This document shows, piece by piece, positions 1-7,376 of a stretch of 56,489 nt of DNA; positions within the stretch are counted from its first letter, which is position 1; each line of letters begins with the position of its first letter. This DNA is from Gammaproteobacteria bacterium (GTDB lineage: Bacteria > Pseudomonadota > Gammaproteobacteria > GRL18): positions 1-56,489 of the forward strand of contig JADGEM010000025.1 of assembly GCA_016744375.1 (NCBI GenBank), read 5' to 3'. The notes beneath the pieces are model-generated. The model was given only the letters and a program-made list of their open reading frames with translations, was not told the origin of the DNA and ran no database searches. A program made the position numbers and the translations under genes.

Positions 1-10
1 TGTTCATAAT

Positions 11-40
11 AGCCTCCTGGCTACTCAATTTCAGGAGGCT
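11..40. terminator. 9-bp stem hairpin, possible terminator
   Basis: AGCCTCCTG and CAGGAGGCT form a perfect 9-bp stem around a 12-base loop. On the plus strand it is followed by an AT-rich stretch, not a clean T-run. It lies just downstream of the integrase remnant on the minus strand, so it may end that transcript or one entering from the left. Confidence 0.4.
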
Positions 41-50
41 TAAGAATATT

Positions 51-224
51 TTATTCAGGGAGACCTTGGAAGGACGTCGGGGAATGATCGCTTACTTTAC
101 GGGTATTGTCAGAGGTTGCAGCCTGAAGGTAAATCTTGAGTGACTCAGATTCCATTGTAGATAAATGAGTTTTTTCATTACGTAATGGAAATTGATTGTC
201 TGAGACACTGCTATTTTTATCCAT
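51..224 (-). pseudogene. Truncated tyrosine recombinase N-terminus (integrase remnant)
   Basis: The minus strand reads from ATG at 224 to TAA at 51, giving 57 residues. The middle part, ESLKIYLQAATSDNTRK, matches ETLHHYLQAATADNTRK in the intact integrase at 326-1330. Both start with MD, have a polar leader of about 30 residues and then this N-terminal core-binding segment. Similarity stops right after NTRK, and the last 14 residues are unrelated. The catalytic domain is therefore missing. The remnant is divergent to the intact gene and shares the about 100-bp intergenic region with it, as expected after an inverted duplication or insertion of a second element. Confidence 0.7.
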
Positions 225-325
225 TTTAATACCTATTATGCTAAGTTATGATAAAATTTATAGAATAATACACTGTACCGTAGATACAATTTTTCAAATT
301 TGAGTTATTTTTCAGGTTTAAGCAA

Positions 326-1330
326 ATGGATAGTTCTAATCCAGGTCCCACAGAAAAACAGTTATTGCATAATGTTGAAGAACACACGCTGGTAAAAAAC
401 GAGACACTTCATCACTACCTTCAGGCGGCTACTGCTGACAATACCCGCAAAGCTTATCGTAGTGCCATTAGACAATTTGAAAAGTGGGGAGGTCGATTGC
501 CTACTACTTCTCAGGTTATTGTTAATTATTGTTTGGATAAGGCACCTGTGCTTAATCCCAGAACGCTGGATTTACATCTTACGGCATTAGGCCAATGGCA
601 TCGTGTTCAGGGGATTGCCAATCCGGTGCAAGAGGCAATTGTGCTGAAAACCATGAAGGGCATTCGACGAGTACACGGAAAACCGAAACGCAAAGCAAAA
701 GCCCTCAGATTAGAGCATATTGCACAAATAATTAACTATCTGGATCAGTTACCTGACACCCTAAAGAAATGGCGGGATATTGCCATTATCCTAACCGGGT
801 TTTTTGGTGCTTTCCGCCGCAGTGAACTGGTTTCAATTACTATTGAGGATATGAATTGGGAACCAGAAGGCTTGATTATCCTATTGTCAAAATCCAAAAC
901 TGATCAATCTTCTCAAGGTTTACCTAGAGCTTTGCCTTATGCAGAACATGAGCGTGTTTGTCCTGCCAGTGCAATTAAAAAATGGTTAGAAGTATCAGGA
1001 ATTTCAGAGGGGGTTCTGTTCAGACCCATTAATCGATGGGATCAGGTTAATAACAAGGCTTTAAATCCTAATTCTATTAATGCACTATTAAAATCAATTG
1101 GTCAAAATTGCGGTTTTGATTTTGTTCCAGATTTAAGCAGTCACAGCTTTAGGCGTGGCCTATCTACCTCAGCAGCCAGAGAGCGGATTGATTTTGAACT
1201 CATCAAAAAACAAGGCGGCTGGAAAAGTGATGCCACAGTTTGGGGCTATATTGAAGAGGGCCAACAATTTAATAACAATGCATCTTTGATTCTGATGGAA
1301 AAAATGACATCATTGATCGATCTGGATTAA
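326..1330 (+). CDS. Tyrosine recombinase / site-specific integrase
   Basis: This 334-residue protein has a SAM-like N-terminal DNA-binding part (about residues 25-115) and a C-terminal catalytic domain. The visible catalytic signature is Arg in GAFRRSELVS, HSFRRG (H-x-x-R), a later GGWKSD segment and the nucleophile Tyr in TVWGYIEEG near residue 308. These are the R..HxxR..Y residues of the phage-integrase/XerD family, which cut and rejoin DNA through a 3'-phosphotyrosine. The start ATG at 326 follows an AT-rich region with only a weak ribosome-binding site. No adjacent tRNA or clear att site was seen. The gene probably mobilised part of this accessory region; its exact element is unknown. 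Confidence 0.9.
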   Translation: MDSSNPGPTEKQLLHNVEEHTLVKNETLHHYLQAATADNTRKAYRSAIRQFEKWGGRLPTTSQVIVNYCLDKAPVLNPRTLDLHLTALGQWHRVQGIANPVQEAIVLKTMKGIRRVHGKPKRKAKALRLEHIAQIINYLDQLPDTLKKWRDIAIILTGFFGAFRRSELVSITIEDMNWEPEGLIILLSKSKTDQSSQGLPRALPYAEHERVCPASAIKKWLEVSGISEGVLFRPINRWDQVNNKALNPNSINALLKSIGQNCGFDFVPDLSSHSFRRGLSTSAARERIDFELIKKQGGWKSDATVWGYIEEGQQFNNNASLILMEKMTSLIDLD

Positions 1331-1364
1331 AAAGCAGACTGAAAAGAAGGCAGGATCAGTTTCA

Positions 1365-1402
1365 GGGGTTTAGTGCACATCCCCTCCAAATTAATCTTAG
1401 AC
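1365..1402 (+). repeat. Left 38-bp terminal inverted repeat of the hcp cassette
   Basis: The sequence starts GGGGTTTAGTGCAC and matches the reverse complement of 3323-3360 at 36 of 38 positions. Starting with GGGG and a length of 38 bp recall Tn3-family ends, but the inner end does not give the usual TAAG, so the family is not assigned. Confidence 0.85.
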
Positions 1403-1623
1403 CCAAGTAATAAATAAATATTATATAAGGAGCTAATGGAAGAATCCCAAAAAATGACAAGCAGCCCAATTTGAAAGGATTACCTCTATCAAATATGACT
1501 CTTAGCCAGAGTGAGCAAAAAAATACCAAATTACTCTTTTGGTGAGCAATTTTTTGCTCTATATCTATTGCTTCTTATCTAAGATTCTTTATATCTCATT
1601 AATTTATAAAGAATTATAATTAT

Positions 1624-1639
1624 TGGCACTCACTTTGCC
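1624..1639 (+). promoter_or_regulatory. Sigma-54 (RpoN) type promoter of hcp
   Basis: TTGGCACTCACTTTGCC has GG (1625-1626) and GC (1637-1638) separated by exactly ten bases, matching the -24/-12 consensus TGGCAC-N5-TTGC. It lies about 65 bases upstream of the hcp ATG. Some hcp operons, for example in Vibrio, are known to be RpoN-dependent. No enhancer-binding protein gene is present in the window. Confidence 0.7.
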
Positions 1640-1703
1640 TTATATAAATGGATTTATTTTAAATAGTCTGAAAAAACACAAACCACATATAAGGATATAA
1701 ATT

Positions 1704-2219
1704 ATGCCAACTCCCGCATATATGACAATTGAAGGTGAACTACAAGGTTTGATCACTGCAGGTACTTTTACAGAGGAAAGTGTCGGTAATGTGTATCAGG
1801 AAGGTCATGAAGATCAGATTTTAGTTGAAGCATTTAATCATAATGTGACTTTACCCCGTGATCCACAAAGTGGACAACCATCGGGACAACGTGTTCATGG
1901 CCCTATTGTAATTACTAAAGTTTTTGATAAGGCATCACCATTATTATATGCAGCACTGACCAGTGGTGAACGTATGAATAAATGTAAAATTGATTGGTAC
2001 CGAACATCTGCAACAGGAACACAGGAGCATTATTTTTCCATTGAACTTGAAGATGCTATCATTGTTGATATTCAGGCTAACATGCCAAACTGTCAAGATC
2101 CAAGTAAAGCTCATTTTACACATTTGGAAACAGTTTCCTTTACTTATCGTAAAATCATCTGGACTCATGAAGTCTCAGGCACTTCAGGGCATGATGACTG
2201 GAGAGTATTGAAAGCCTAA
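1704..2219 (+). CDS. hcp: Hcp-family type VI secretion tube protein
   Basis: This 171-residue protein matches the Hcp1 family along its length. The recognisable parts are an N-terminal beta strand (MPTPAYMTIEGELQG), EAFNHNVTLPRD, the RVHGPIVITKVFDKASP block, the SGERM-CKIDWYR block, and the C-terminal FTYRKIIWTHE strand. Hcp forms stacked hexameric rings, the inner tube of the contractile type VI secretion system, and can act as effector carrier. The AAGGA ribosome-binding site supports the start. No other T6SS genes occur in the window, so this is an orphan hcp that would need a core apparatus encoded elsewhere. A sigma-54-type promoter precedes it, and two small genes follow in the same direction within the inverted-repeat cassette. 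Confidence 0.93.
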   Translation: MPTPAYMTIEGELQGLITAGTFTEESVGNVYQEGHEDQILVEAFNHNVTLPRDPQSGQPSGQRVHGPIVITKVFDKASPLLYAALTSGERMNKCKIDWYRTSATGTQEHYFSIELEDAIIVDIQANMPNCQDPSKAHFTHLETVSFTYRKIIWTHEVSGTSGHDDWRVLKA

Positions 2220-2284
2220 TAAATAAGCAATTTACGGTTTTTACTCTGAACATATAGATCTAACAACTAGGGACAGCTAAAAAT

Positions 2285-2851
2285 ATGATTAAATTTAAAG
2301 GACTTATTCTCACAGTATTGCTTTTTTCTTGTTCTTCTTTTGCCATTAATGTAGAAACATTAGTGTTAGAAAAAAAAGATTATGGCGATATTATTGAGTT
2401 TAGGACAGGTTCTAGTGGCTCTCTTGAAATTCCACTTTCATTTTTATCTGGAACAAAAGTCAGCTCTATTGGCGGTTTAGTCTTTTTATTAAAAAACAAA
2501 GCCTCTTTTTCAGTTGAAACAGTAACAGCAAGAAGTACGGGGTTTGATAATGTTGATATGAGTACATGGCCTGAATATTTATTAGGATCAAAAACTAATG
2601 GTGAAGAGCCTAAAGGTTTCATTGATGATTTACTTTTATCAAAAGAAGTTGTAATTGATCAAAATATATCACCATTTAGCATAAAAAAATTTACAACCAA
2701 AGAAGGTATTGGTTATTGGGGAGAAGGTAAAAGTAAATCAATTATTATTCTGGTTGATAAACAAAATAATAATCAAGTTGTCGTACTTTATACAAATGGA
2801 ATGTCCAGTATAGAAATTAAAAAATTAATAATAAATGGAGTTATTAAATAA
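2285..2851 (+). CDS. Secreted or periplasmic protein of unknown function in hcp cassette
   Basis: This 188-residue protein begins with a Sec-type signal peptide: a Lys-containing start, a hydrophobic stretch LILTVLLFSC, and likely cleavage after SSFA near residue 20. The Cys in LLFSCSS could also make it a lipoprotein, but no clean lipobox is seen. The mature part is rich in beta-type and polar residues and matches no family I recognise. Its stop shares a base with the ATG of the next gene, so the two are translationally coupled. Downstream of an orphan hcp, a periplasmic protein paired with a small second protein fits an immunity/effector pair. That is inference from position only. Confidence 0.75.
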   Translation: MIKFKGLILTVLLFSCSSFAINVETLVLEKKDYGDIIEFRTGSSGSLEIPLSFLSGTKVSSIGGLVFLLKNKASFSVETVTARSTGFDNVDMSTWPEYLLGSKTNGEEPKGFIDDLLLSKEVVIDQNISPFSIKKFTTKEGIGYWGEGKSKSIIILVDKQNNNQVVVLYTNGMSSIEIKKLIINGVIK

Positions 2852-3192
2852 TGTCACTAACATCAGAAGAAAAGGATAACTTACTGAAAATTATTGAAAT
2901 CATATATGGTTATGATTCTCAGTTTGAAAGCTATAAAAATGACTTCAATGAATCGACTGTTCTTGTTGTTGAAAAGGCAATTACAGCACTCATTCAATGC
3001 AATGATAATATGAAAACTCTTGTCTCAGGAATTCTTGGTGGTAGTGGGTTCATAGCTAAAGGCTGGCTAAAAAAGGTAATTAGAGCACTATCAAAAGAAC
3101 TTAAAAAAAATAAGATTAAGTTCAATGGTCTTGCCTGTCGTAGTGTAGCAGCTGGTAACTGGAGGTCAGCGATCATAATCTCCACTTATTAA
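2851..3192 (+). CDS. Small protein of unknown function, candidate T6SS cargo
   Basis: This 113-residue protein overlaps the upstream stop codon by one base. Its first half is acidic and helical. The middle holds a glycine-rich hydrophobic segment (SGILGGSGFIAKG, about residues 55-70) followed by a basic amphipathic helix with Lys-rich KELKKNKIK. No signal peptide or known catalytic motif is seen. The glycine-zipper-like segment next to a cationic helix could be membrane-active, which would suit a small toxin, but no function can be assigned. The C-terminal twenty residues look compositionally different from the rest, so a truncated or frameshifted tail is possible. Confidence 0.6.
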   Translation: MSLTSEEKDNLLKIIEIIYGYDSQFESYKNDFNESTVLVVEKAITALIQCNDNMKTLVSGILGGSGFIAKGWLKKVIRALSKELKKNKIKFNGLACRSVAAGNWRSAIIISTY

Positions 3193-3203
3193 TATAATAT
3201 CCT

Positions 3204-3235
3204 CTAGACCCCTTTTAGGGCTATTTGTTATTTTT
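3204..3235 (+). terminator. Probable weak terminator after the hcp operon
   Basis: A short stem (TAGACCC with GGGCTA, one bulge) is followed by TTTGTTATTTTT, 12 bases after the last gene of the cassette. Confidence 0.45.
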
Positions 3236-3322
3236 GGTGAGGCTTCCACGCCCCAGAGGCTGAGCTCTAACGCTGTTATGGCTACTCATATGAATTTAAA
3301 TGGTTAAATTAGGTCATTTTTT

Positions 3323-3360
3323 GTCTAAGGTTAATTTGGAGGGGAAGTGCACTAAACCCC
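3323..3360 (-). repeat. Right 38-bp terminal inverted repeat of the hcp cassette
   Basis: Reverse complement of 1365-1402 with two mismatches. Its outer end at 3360 touches the TAA stop (3361-3363, read on the minus strand) of the ABC transporter gene. Confidence 0.85.
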
Positions 3361-5010
3361 TTACATTGATTTAACCATTCTTCCTTCTTCCATTTTCAAT
3401 AATCTATCTGCGACATGAAAATAATGATCATCGTGGGTAACAGCAATCACTGTTTTACCCATTGCTTTAATCTCGGGTAATAATGTTTCATAAAAATACT
3501 GGCGGAACTGAGGATCCTGATCCGCAGCAAACTCATCCATGACCAGGATCGGCTTATCTTCCAGAATGGCAGCAATAAAGGCCAGTCGCTTTCTTTGCCC
3601 GGTTGACAGGCTGGTTCGAGTGAAACCGCCATCCTTGTATTCTACCTTGTCCTGCATTTTCATCTTTTCTAGCCAGTAATTGACTTTTTTACTATCAATG
3701 TTTTCTATGCCATAGAATTTGTCAAAAAGATGGAAATCGGTAAAAATAGCAGAAAACAAGTCGCGGTAGGCAGGGTAACTGGTTTTATCAATAGCGATGG
3801 AATCAACAAACAGATTACTATTTTCAGGATAATACAAACCTGTCAATAGCTTGAGATAGGTTGATTTACCACTTCCGTTACCGCCAATAATGAAGATTAA
3901 TTCTCCTTTATAGATCGTTTCATTAAAAGGGCCTGCGGAGAAATCAGAACTGCCCCCAGAGTCAGAGGTGTAGGTAAAACTGACATTTTGCATGCTTATT
4001 TCTTTAAAATCAGAGAAAATAAGATCACTGGATCTCTCTTCCTTCTCATCACCATTATGCCTGGAAAATGCTTTGCTAATGACTTGATCCATTTCTGCCT
4101 CAAGACTAACCAGTTCGCCAATAGACAGATTAACCCTGTTTAATACAGGCATAATGTTAATCAAAATAGCAATCGGTCCAGTAATAAACAGAATAGTTGA
4201 GGATATTTTGTAGATGTTATCTGTAGGGATGTCAGTGATACTGGGGATAACAAAAATAAGTACGGGCAACAAGGTATAAACAAGAATGCGCCCATGTCCC
4301 CAGAGCCTGGACTCCTGTTTGCCAACTTCCAGCTTAATTTTTTCTATTTCAGCTGATTCTGTTGCTATATTTTGTAAAATTTCCTGACCTTTTTTGCGAT
4401 TTATTTTGATTTCTTTAAAGCCGTTGATCAGATGTGAAATGGATTTAAAGTAACTTACTTCCTTCTGCTTAACTTCCTGTAACAATGCCGTAATGCGTCT
4501 GGTTTTTGCCAGAAACAGAGCTGCAGAGACAAGAATGCCTGCCATGCAGATTAAAAAGCTAAAGAAGGAAATATAAGCCAGATACAGAAAAGAAAAGATC
4601 AACAACACAGACATCTGTGCAGCCCCTGTGATCTGGGGAATCGACTGGGATATCAGCATATCGCTTTGCGTAAAACGGGCATACAGGCTATTACTTCCCT
4701 GCTCTTCCATAAAAGGTAATTCGACTTGCCGGATTTTGCTGGTCAGGCGAATTCTTACATTATAAATAGCATCTTCAATGGTAATAATAGCCCGCTCAAA
4801 AGCAAACCATTGGGCATAAAGAAAGAGTGCGAAGGCAACCATATACAGCCAAAAATATTGAGTCAGGTTTTCATTGTCAGCAACTGCCTGGGTTGCATGG
4901 TTGACAATACCCAGAAGCAAGCTATTGGCAATGCCGGCAATGGCAACGATCAACAGGATTTGCTTATAGGGTTTGCTGGTTTCTTTTTCGATGAACTGAA
5001 TCAATCGCAT
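3361..5010 (-). CDS. Cyclic-peptide-export type ABC transporter (fused permease and ATPase)
   Basis: This 549-residue protein has six transmembrane segments in about residues 20-310 followed by an ABC ATPase domain. The motifs are Walker A GGNGSGKST, a signature-like LSTGQRKRLAF and Walker B ILVMDEFAADQDP. The layout and these sequences fit the YojI/PvdE/SyrD-like group, which exports cyclic peptides, siderophore precursors or microcins. It stands alone, with no peptide synthetase or siderophore gene nearby, so its substrate is unknown. The stop codon lies immediately outside the right inverted repeat of the hcp cassette, so the last residues or the 3' end may have been changed by the insertion. 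Confidence 0.88.
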   Translation of the reverse strand: MRLIQFIEKETSKPYKQILLIVAIAGIANSLLLGIVNHATQAVADNENLTQYFWLYMVAFALFLYAQWFAFERAIITIEDAIYNVRIRLTSKIRQVELPFMEEQGSNSLYARFTQSDMLISQSIPQITGAAQMSVLLIFSFLYLAYISFFSFLICMAGILVSAALFLAKTRRITALLQEVKQKEVSYFKSISHLINGFKEIKINRKKGQEILQNIATESAEIEKIKLEVGKQESRLWGHGRILVYTLLPVLIFVIPSITDIPTDNIYKISSTILFITGPIAILINIMPVLNRVNLSIGELVSLEAEMDQVISKAFSRHNGDEKEERSSDLIFSDFKEISMQNVSFTYTSDSGGSSDFSAGPFNETIYKGELIFIIGGNGSGKSTYLKLLTGLYYPENSNLFVDSIAIDKTSYPAYRDLFSAIFTDFHLFDKFYGIENIDSKKVNYWLEKMKMQDKVEYKDGGFTRTSLSTGQRKRLAFIAAILEDKPILVMDEFAADQDPQFRQYFYETLLPEIKAMGKTVIAVTHDDHYFHVADRLLKMEEGRMVKSM

Positions 5011-5228
5011 ATTTTAATAATGTCCGTGACTTCGTTGGTGGTTGATTTTAATACATCTTTATTAACCAGAGCTGGGTTTGTATGAAGTGCGTAATCTGAG
5101 TCTTGAAGAGATACATTATATAGAAATCGAATGGAAAAAGGGAGCGTTACACAATCAGATGCCACATCTTTTGGCCGTAGCCAAAGCACTATACCTGTTA
5201 TATATCCAGGGGATATTGAAAGTACCAA

Positions 5229-6017
5229 CTATGAGGTCAGACCATAGATCATAGACTTGCTGGAAATCATACTTTTATCAAATTCACCCATATCTGAAAG
5301 TTTTTCTTCGTCGAGAATATGCAGTCTTCTATGGTGACAATCAATCAGGCCTAGTTTATGAAACTGACGAAGGATACGATTAACATGCACATTGGTTAAT
5401 CCAACAGCATCGCCAATGTCTTCCTGAGTCAGAGGAAAAACAACGCTGTTAGTTTCGGGGTCATAATTTTGATTCATATGTTCACGTGTACGGTGAAACA
5501 ATTCCAGTAATAAAAAGGCAATACTTTCATAGGCATCCTTTCTGCTTCGAAATGCCTGATGATGTTGGCATAAATTCATGTCTCTGGAGCCCATCGAAGC
5601 AAGGCGTAATGCCAATGTGGGAGTTTCTTCAAACATTTCCTGTAGCCGGCTACGCGGAAATGCACAAACAACTGATTCAGTGAGGGCTGACACTGAGTGT
5701 GAAATCATACCTCTTTGATCCGTCTGAAAGCCAAGAAAATCGCCGGGCAGTGCAAATCTAAGAATTTGCCGTTTTCCCTCTTTGGAGGTTTGGTACATAG
5801 CCATCCAACCATCAAACAGCGTATAAACATAGTCCGTTACAGTTCCTTCACGGTATAAGGTGGCTTTAGATGGTATAACAAACTGTTGATCCCGATATTT
5901 TTGTGTCCATTCAAGGCGGTCAAGAGGAACGCCCTGAAACAAAGCCAGTTTCCGGATAGGGCATTGGGTGCATTCTGTATGTGGCTGTTTGCGTACTCGA
6001 ATAGATTTTTTCTTCAT
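5229..6017 (-). CDS. Crp/Fnr-family transcriptional regulator
   Basis: This 262-residue protein has an N-terminal CxxC (TECTQCPIRK, residues 15-18 region), a cyclic-nucleotide-binding-like beta-roll (about 35-150, with FALPGDFLGFQ) and a C-terminal winged helix-turn-helix (LTQEDIGDAVGLTNVHVNRILR, helix near residue 200). Family members sense oxygen, NO, cAMP or redox state and bind dimeric sites. True FNR needs four cysteines for its iron-sulfur cluster. Here only the N-terminal pair is obvious, so a cluster-free role is more likely. Its targets are unknown, and no clear FNR box was found upstream of aioB or the neighbouring genes. Confidence 0.9.
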   Translation of the reverse strand: MKKKSIRVRKQPHTECTQCPIRKLALFQGVPLDRLEWTQKYRDQQFVIPSKATLYREGTVTDYVYTLFDGWMAMYQTSKEGKRQILRFALPGDFLGFQTDQRGMISHSVSALTESVVCAFPRSRLQEMFEETPTLALRLASMGSRDMNLCQHHQAFRSRKDAYESIAFLLLELFHRTREHMNQNYDPETNSVVFPLTQEDIGDAVGLTNVHVNRILRQFHKLGLIDCHHRRLHILDEEKLSDMGEFDKSMISSKSMIYGLTS

Positions 6018-6206
6018 TTAATCTCTCACAATCATGAGCTGGCCTGTAAACATAGACTCTGCAGTCCCAGTTTAAAAATCCTCACTACAGAATATCATAA
6101 GATGTTGCTAAGCATTAATCATGTTTTTAAAGGATTAACATGTTTTCTGAGTAAGATCAATCTGTTTTCTATACGGAAGCCGATCAATCAAGTGTCGGCG
6201 TTCTGT

Positions 6207-6644
6207 TTATCTTTCTTTCGCAGCTTGTTTTGCCCGTTCTATTATGATTGAAATGCCAGGTCTGCTAAATCTACCGCCCGTCTCCCGCAACTGTTCTAGC
6301 AGGAGATCAACAGGTGATTCGGAGAGTTGTTCATAATTATAGATACCGATGGCATCCAGAGCTTCTGCCAATTTAGGACCAACACCATTTAGCTGACTAA
6401 GGTCATCATGTATTTCTTTTGATGACTCTTTTTTTTCAGTTAATGACTCTTTTTCAGTTTCACTTTTCTTCGCTTTAGTTTTTTCTTTCTTTATGTTTTT
6501 TACGGCACTATCTTTTTCTTCAGCTTTAACCTTAAGAGTTTCATTCCCTTCATCTAAATGCGTTTTTTTTGCAATATAAGAGCTATACAGTTTGTCAGCA
6601 GCCCAACCAACAGAGACACCGGCTAAAAATACCAATATATTCAT
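6207..6644 (-). CDS. Membrane-anchored helix-hairpin-helix protein
   Basis: This 145-residue protein starts with one hydrophobic segment (MNILVFLAGVSVGWAAD), followed by a very charged Lys/Glu-rich linker (about residues 30-80). It ends in a helix-hairpin-helix domain with LNGVGPKLAEALDAIGIYN. Such domains bind DNA non-specifically, and similar proteins are annotated as predicted flap-endonuclease-1-like 5' DNA nuclease or HhH proteins. No nuclease residues are visible, so a DNA tether to the inner membrane is more conservative. The start is supported by a strong GGAGGGG ribosome-binding site eight bases upstream. Confidence 0.8.
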   Translation of the reverse strand: MNILVFLAGVSVGWAADKLYSSYIAKKTHLDEGNETLKVKAEEKDSAVKNIKKEKTKAKKSETEKESLTEKKESSKEIHDDLSQLNGVGPKLAEALDAIGIYNYEQLSESPVDLLLEQLRETGGRFSRPGISIIIERAKQAAKER

Positions 6645-7376
6645 ATATTCCCCTCCAAGTTTAAGATTAGAGTTTTAGCTAAAATTGTATTTTCAGCCCT
6701 CTAAATCTCCTAATAATATCTTCTAAAGCAGATATAGTGATTGTCATTGTTATACTTATTTAGCTATAATTTAGTAATTACATCAAGTATCTTACTTTAA
6801 CAGAGATAATGATACAAGTACTTATATAGGCATTGTCAGGCATTTTCACAGACCAATACAAAGGTGAAAATATTTACGACTTTGTATGAAATTGGTGCAA
6901 TGTCTAGTTAATGACAATATAGGTTTTGGCATATTTTATAATAAATGATGTAGAACTGGTTTATGGCTTTTAAGCCCATACCAAACAATACAAACCAGTC
7001 AGGCATCTGTTGCAAACTCGGTTGAGCTTAGCATGCGGCTAATAAGTGGTTTAATAAAGGTGCTGTTTGATCCGGGGGAGTACTGCTTCGGTTAAAATGT
7101 GTCCCATTAGGACAGTTGTTCACGGGATATATAGGTATTCTTTTGTGTTCATGGTAGCCTTCAATATTTATACTACCTTCTGAAGACTGCATCTTGCACC
7201 TTTTTGATTTTAAAAACAGTTAGGCAAGGCACGGAGGTTTTTTCTACCATTATGTCAAACCATTTTTTTGAAAATAATTCGGTTCTTTTGCTCCTAAAAC
7301 TCTAGTGATAGGCCGTACTTAAAATAATGCTCTTAAAGTGAGCCTGGAACAATAAAATACCACACAAGGAAATACT
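6645..7376. other. 732-bp intergenic region, no supported gene
   Basis: All frames are broken by frequent stops. It contains the nested inverted repeat at 6955-6999 and presumably the promoter of the aminotransferase. Nothing else recognisable was seen. Confidence 0.5.
6955..6999. repeat. Nested inverted repeat
   Basis: The arms ACTGGTTT and AAACCAGT enclose a second small stem (ATGGCTT with AAGCCCAT, one bulge). There is no T-run, so it is more likely a repeat or operator than a terminator. Confidence 0.45.

Larger units (their letters stand above)
1365..3360. mobile_element. Non-autonomous cassette bounded by 38-bp inverted repeats, carrying hcp and two small genes
   Basis: Two nearly perfect 38-bp inverted repeats (1365-1402 and 3323-3360) frame about 1.9 kb. 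Inside are a sigma-54-type promoter, hcp, two tightly linked small genes and a terminator-like hairpin. There is no transposase gene, so movement would need an enzyme supplied in trans. The five bases outside the ends (tttca left, ttaca right) differ at one position, which could be an eroded 5-bp target duplication. The right end abuts the stop codon of the ABC transporter gene. The idea that the whole unit moves is inference from the repeats. Confidence 0.65.

Noticed and set aside
5066..5254. Plus-strand open stretch of 62 codons between the ABC transporter and Crp/Fnr genes, with protein-like, amphipathic composition.
   Set aside because: It has no start codon after an upstream stop, overlaps the regulator gene, and matches no family I know. 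It may be a remnant.
6651..6667. CCCCTCCAAG stretch resembling the cassette inverted repeats.
   Set aside because: It is the reverse complement of the ribosome-binding site of the HhH gene and the similarity is short.
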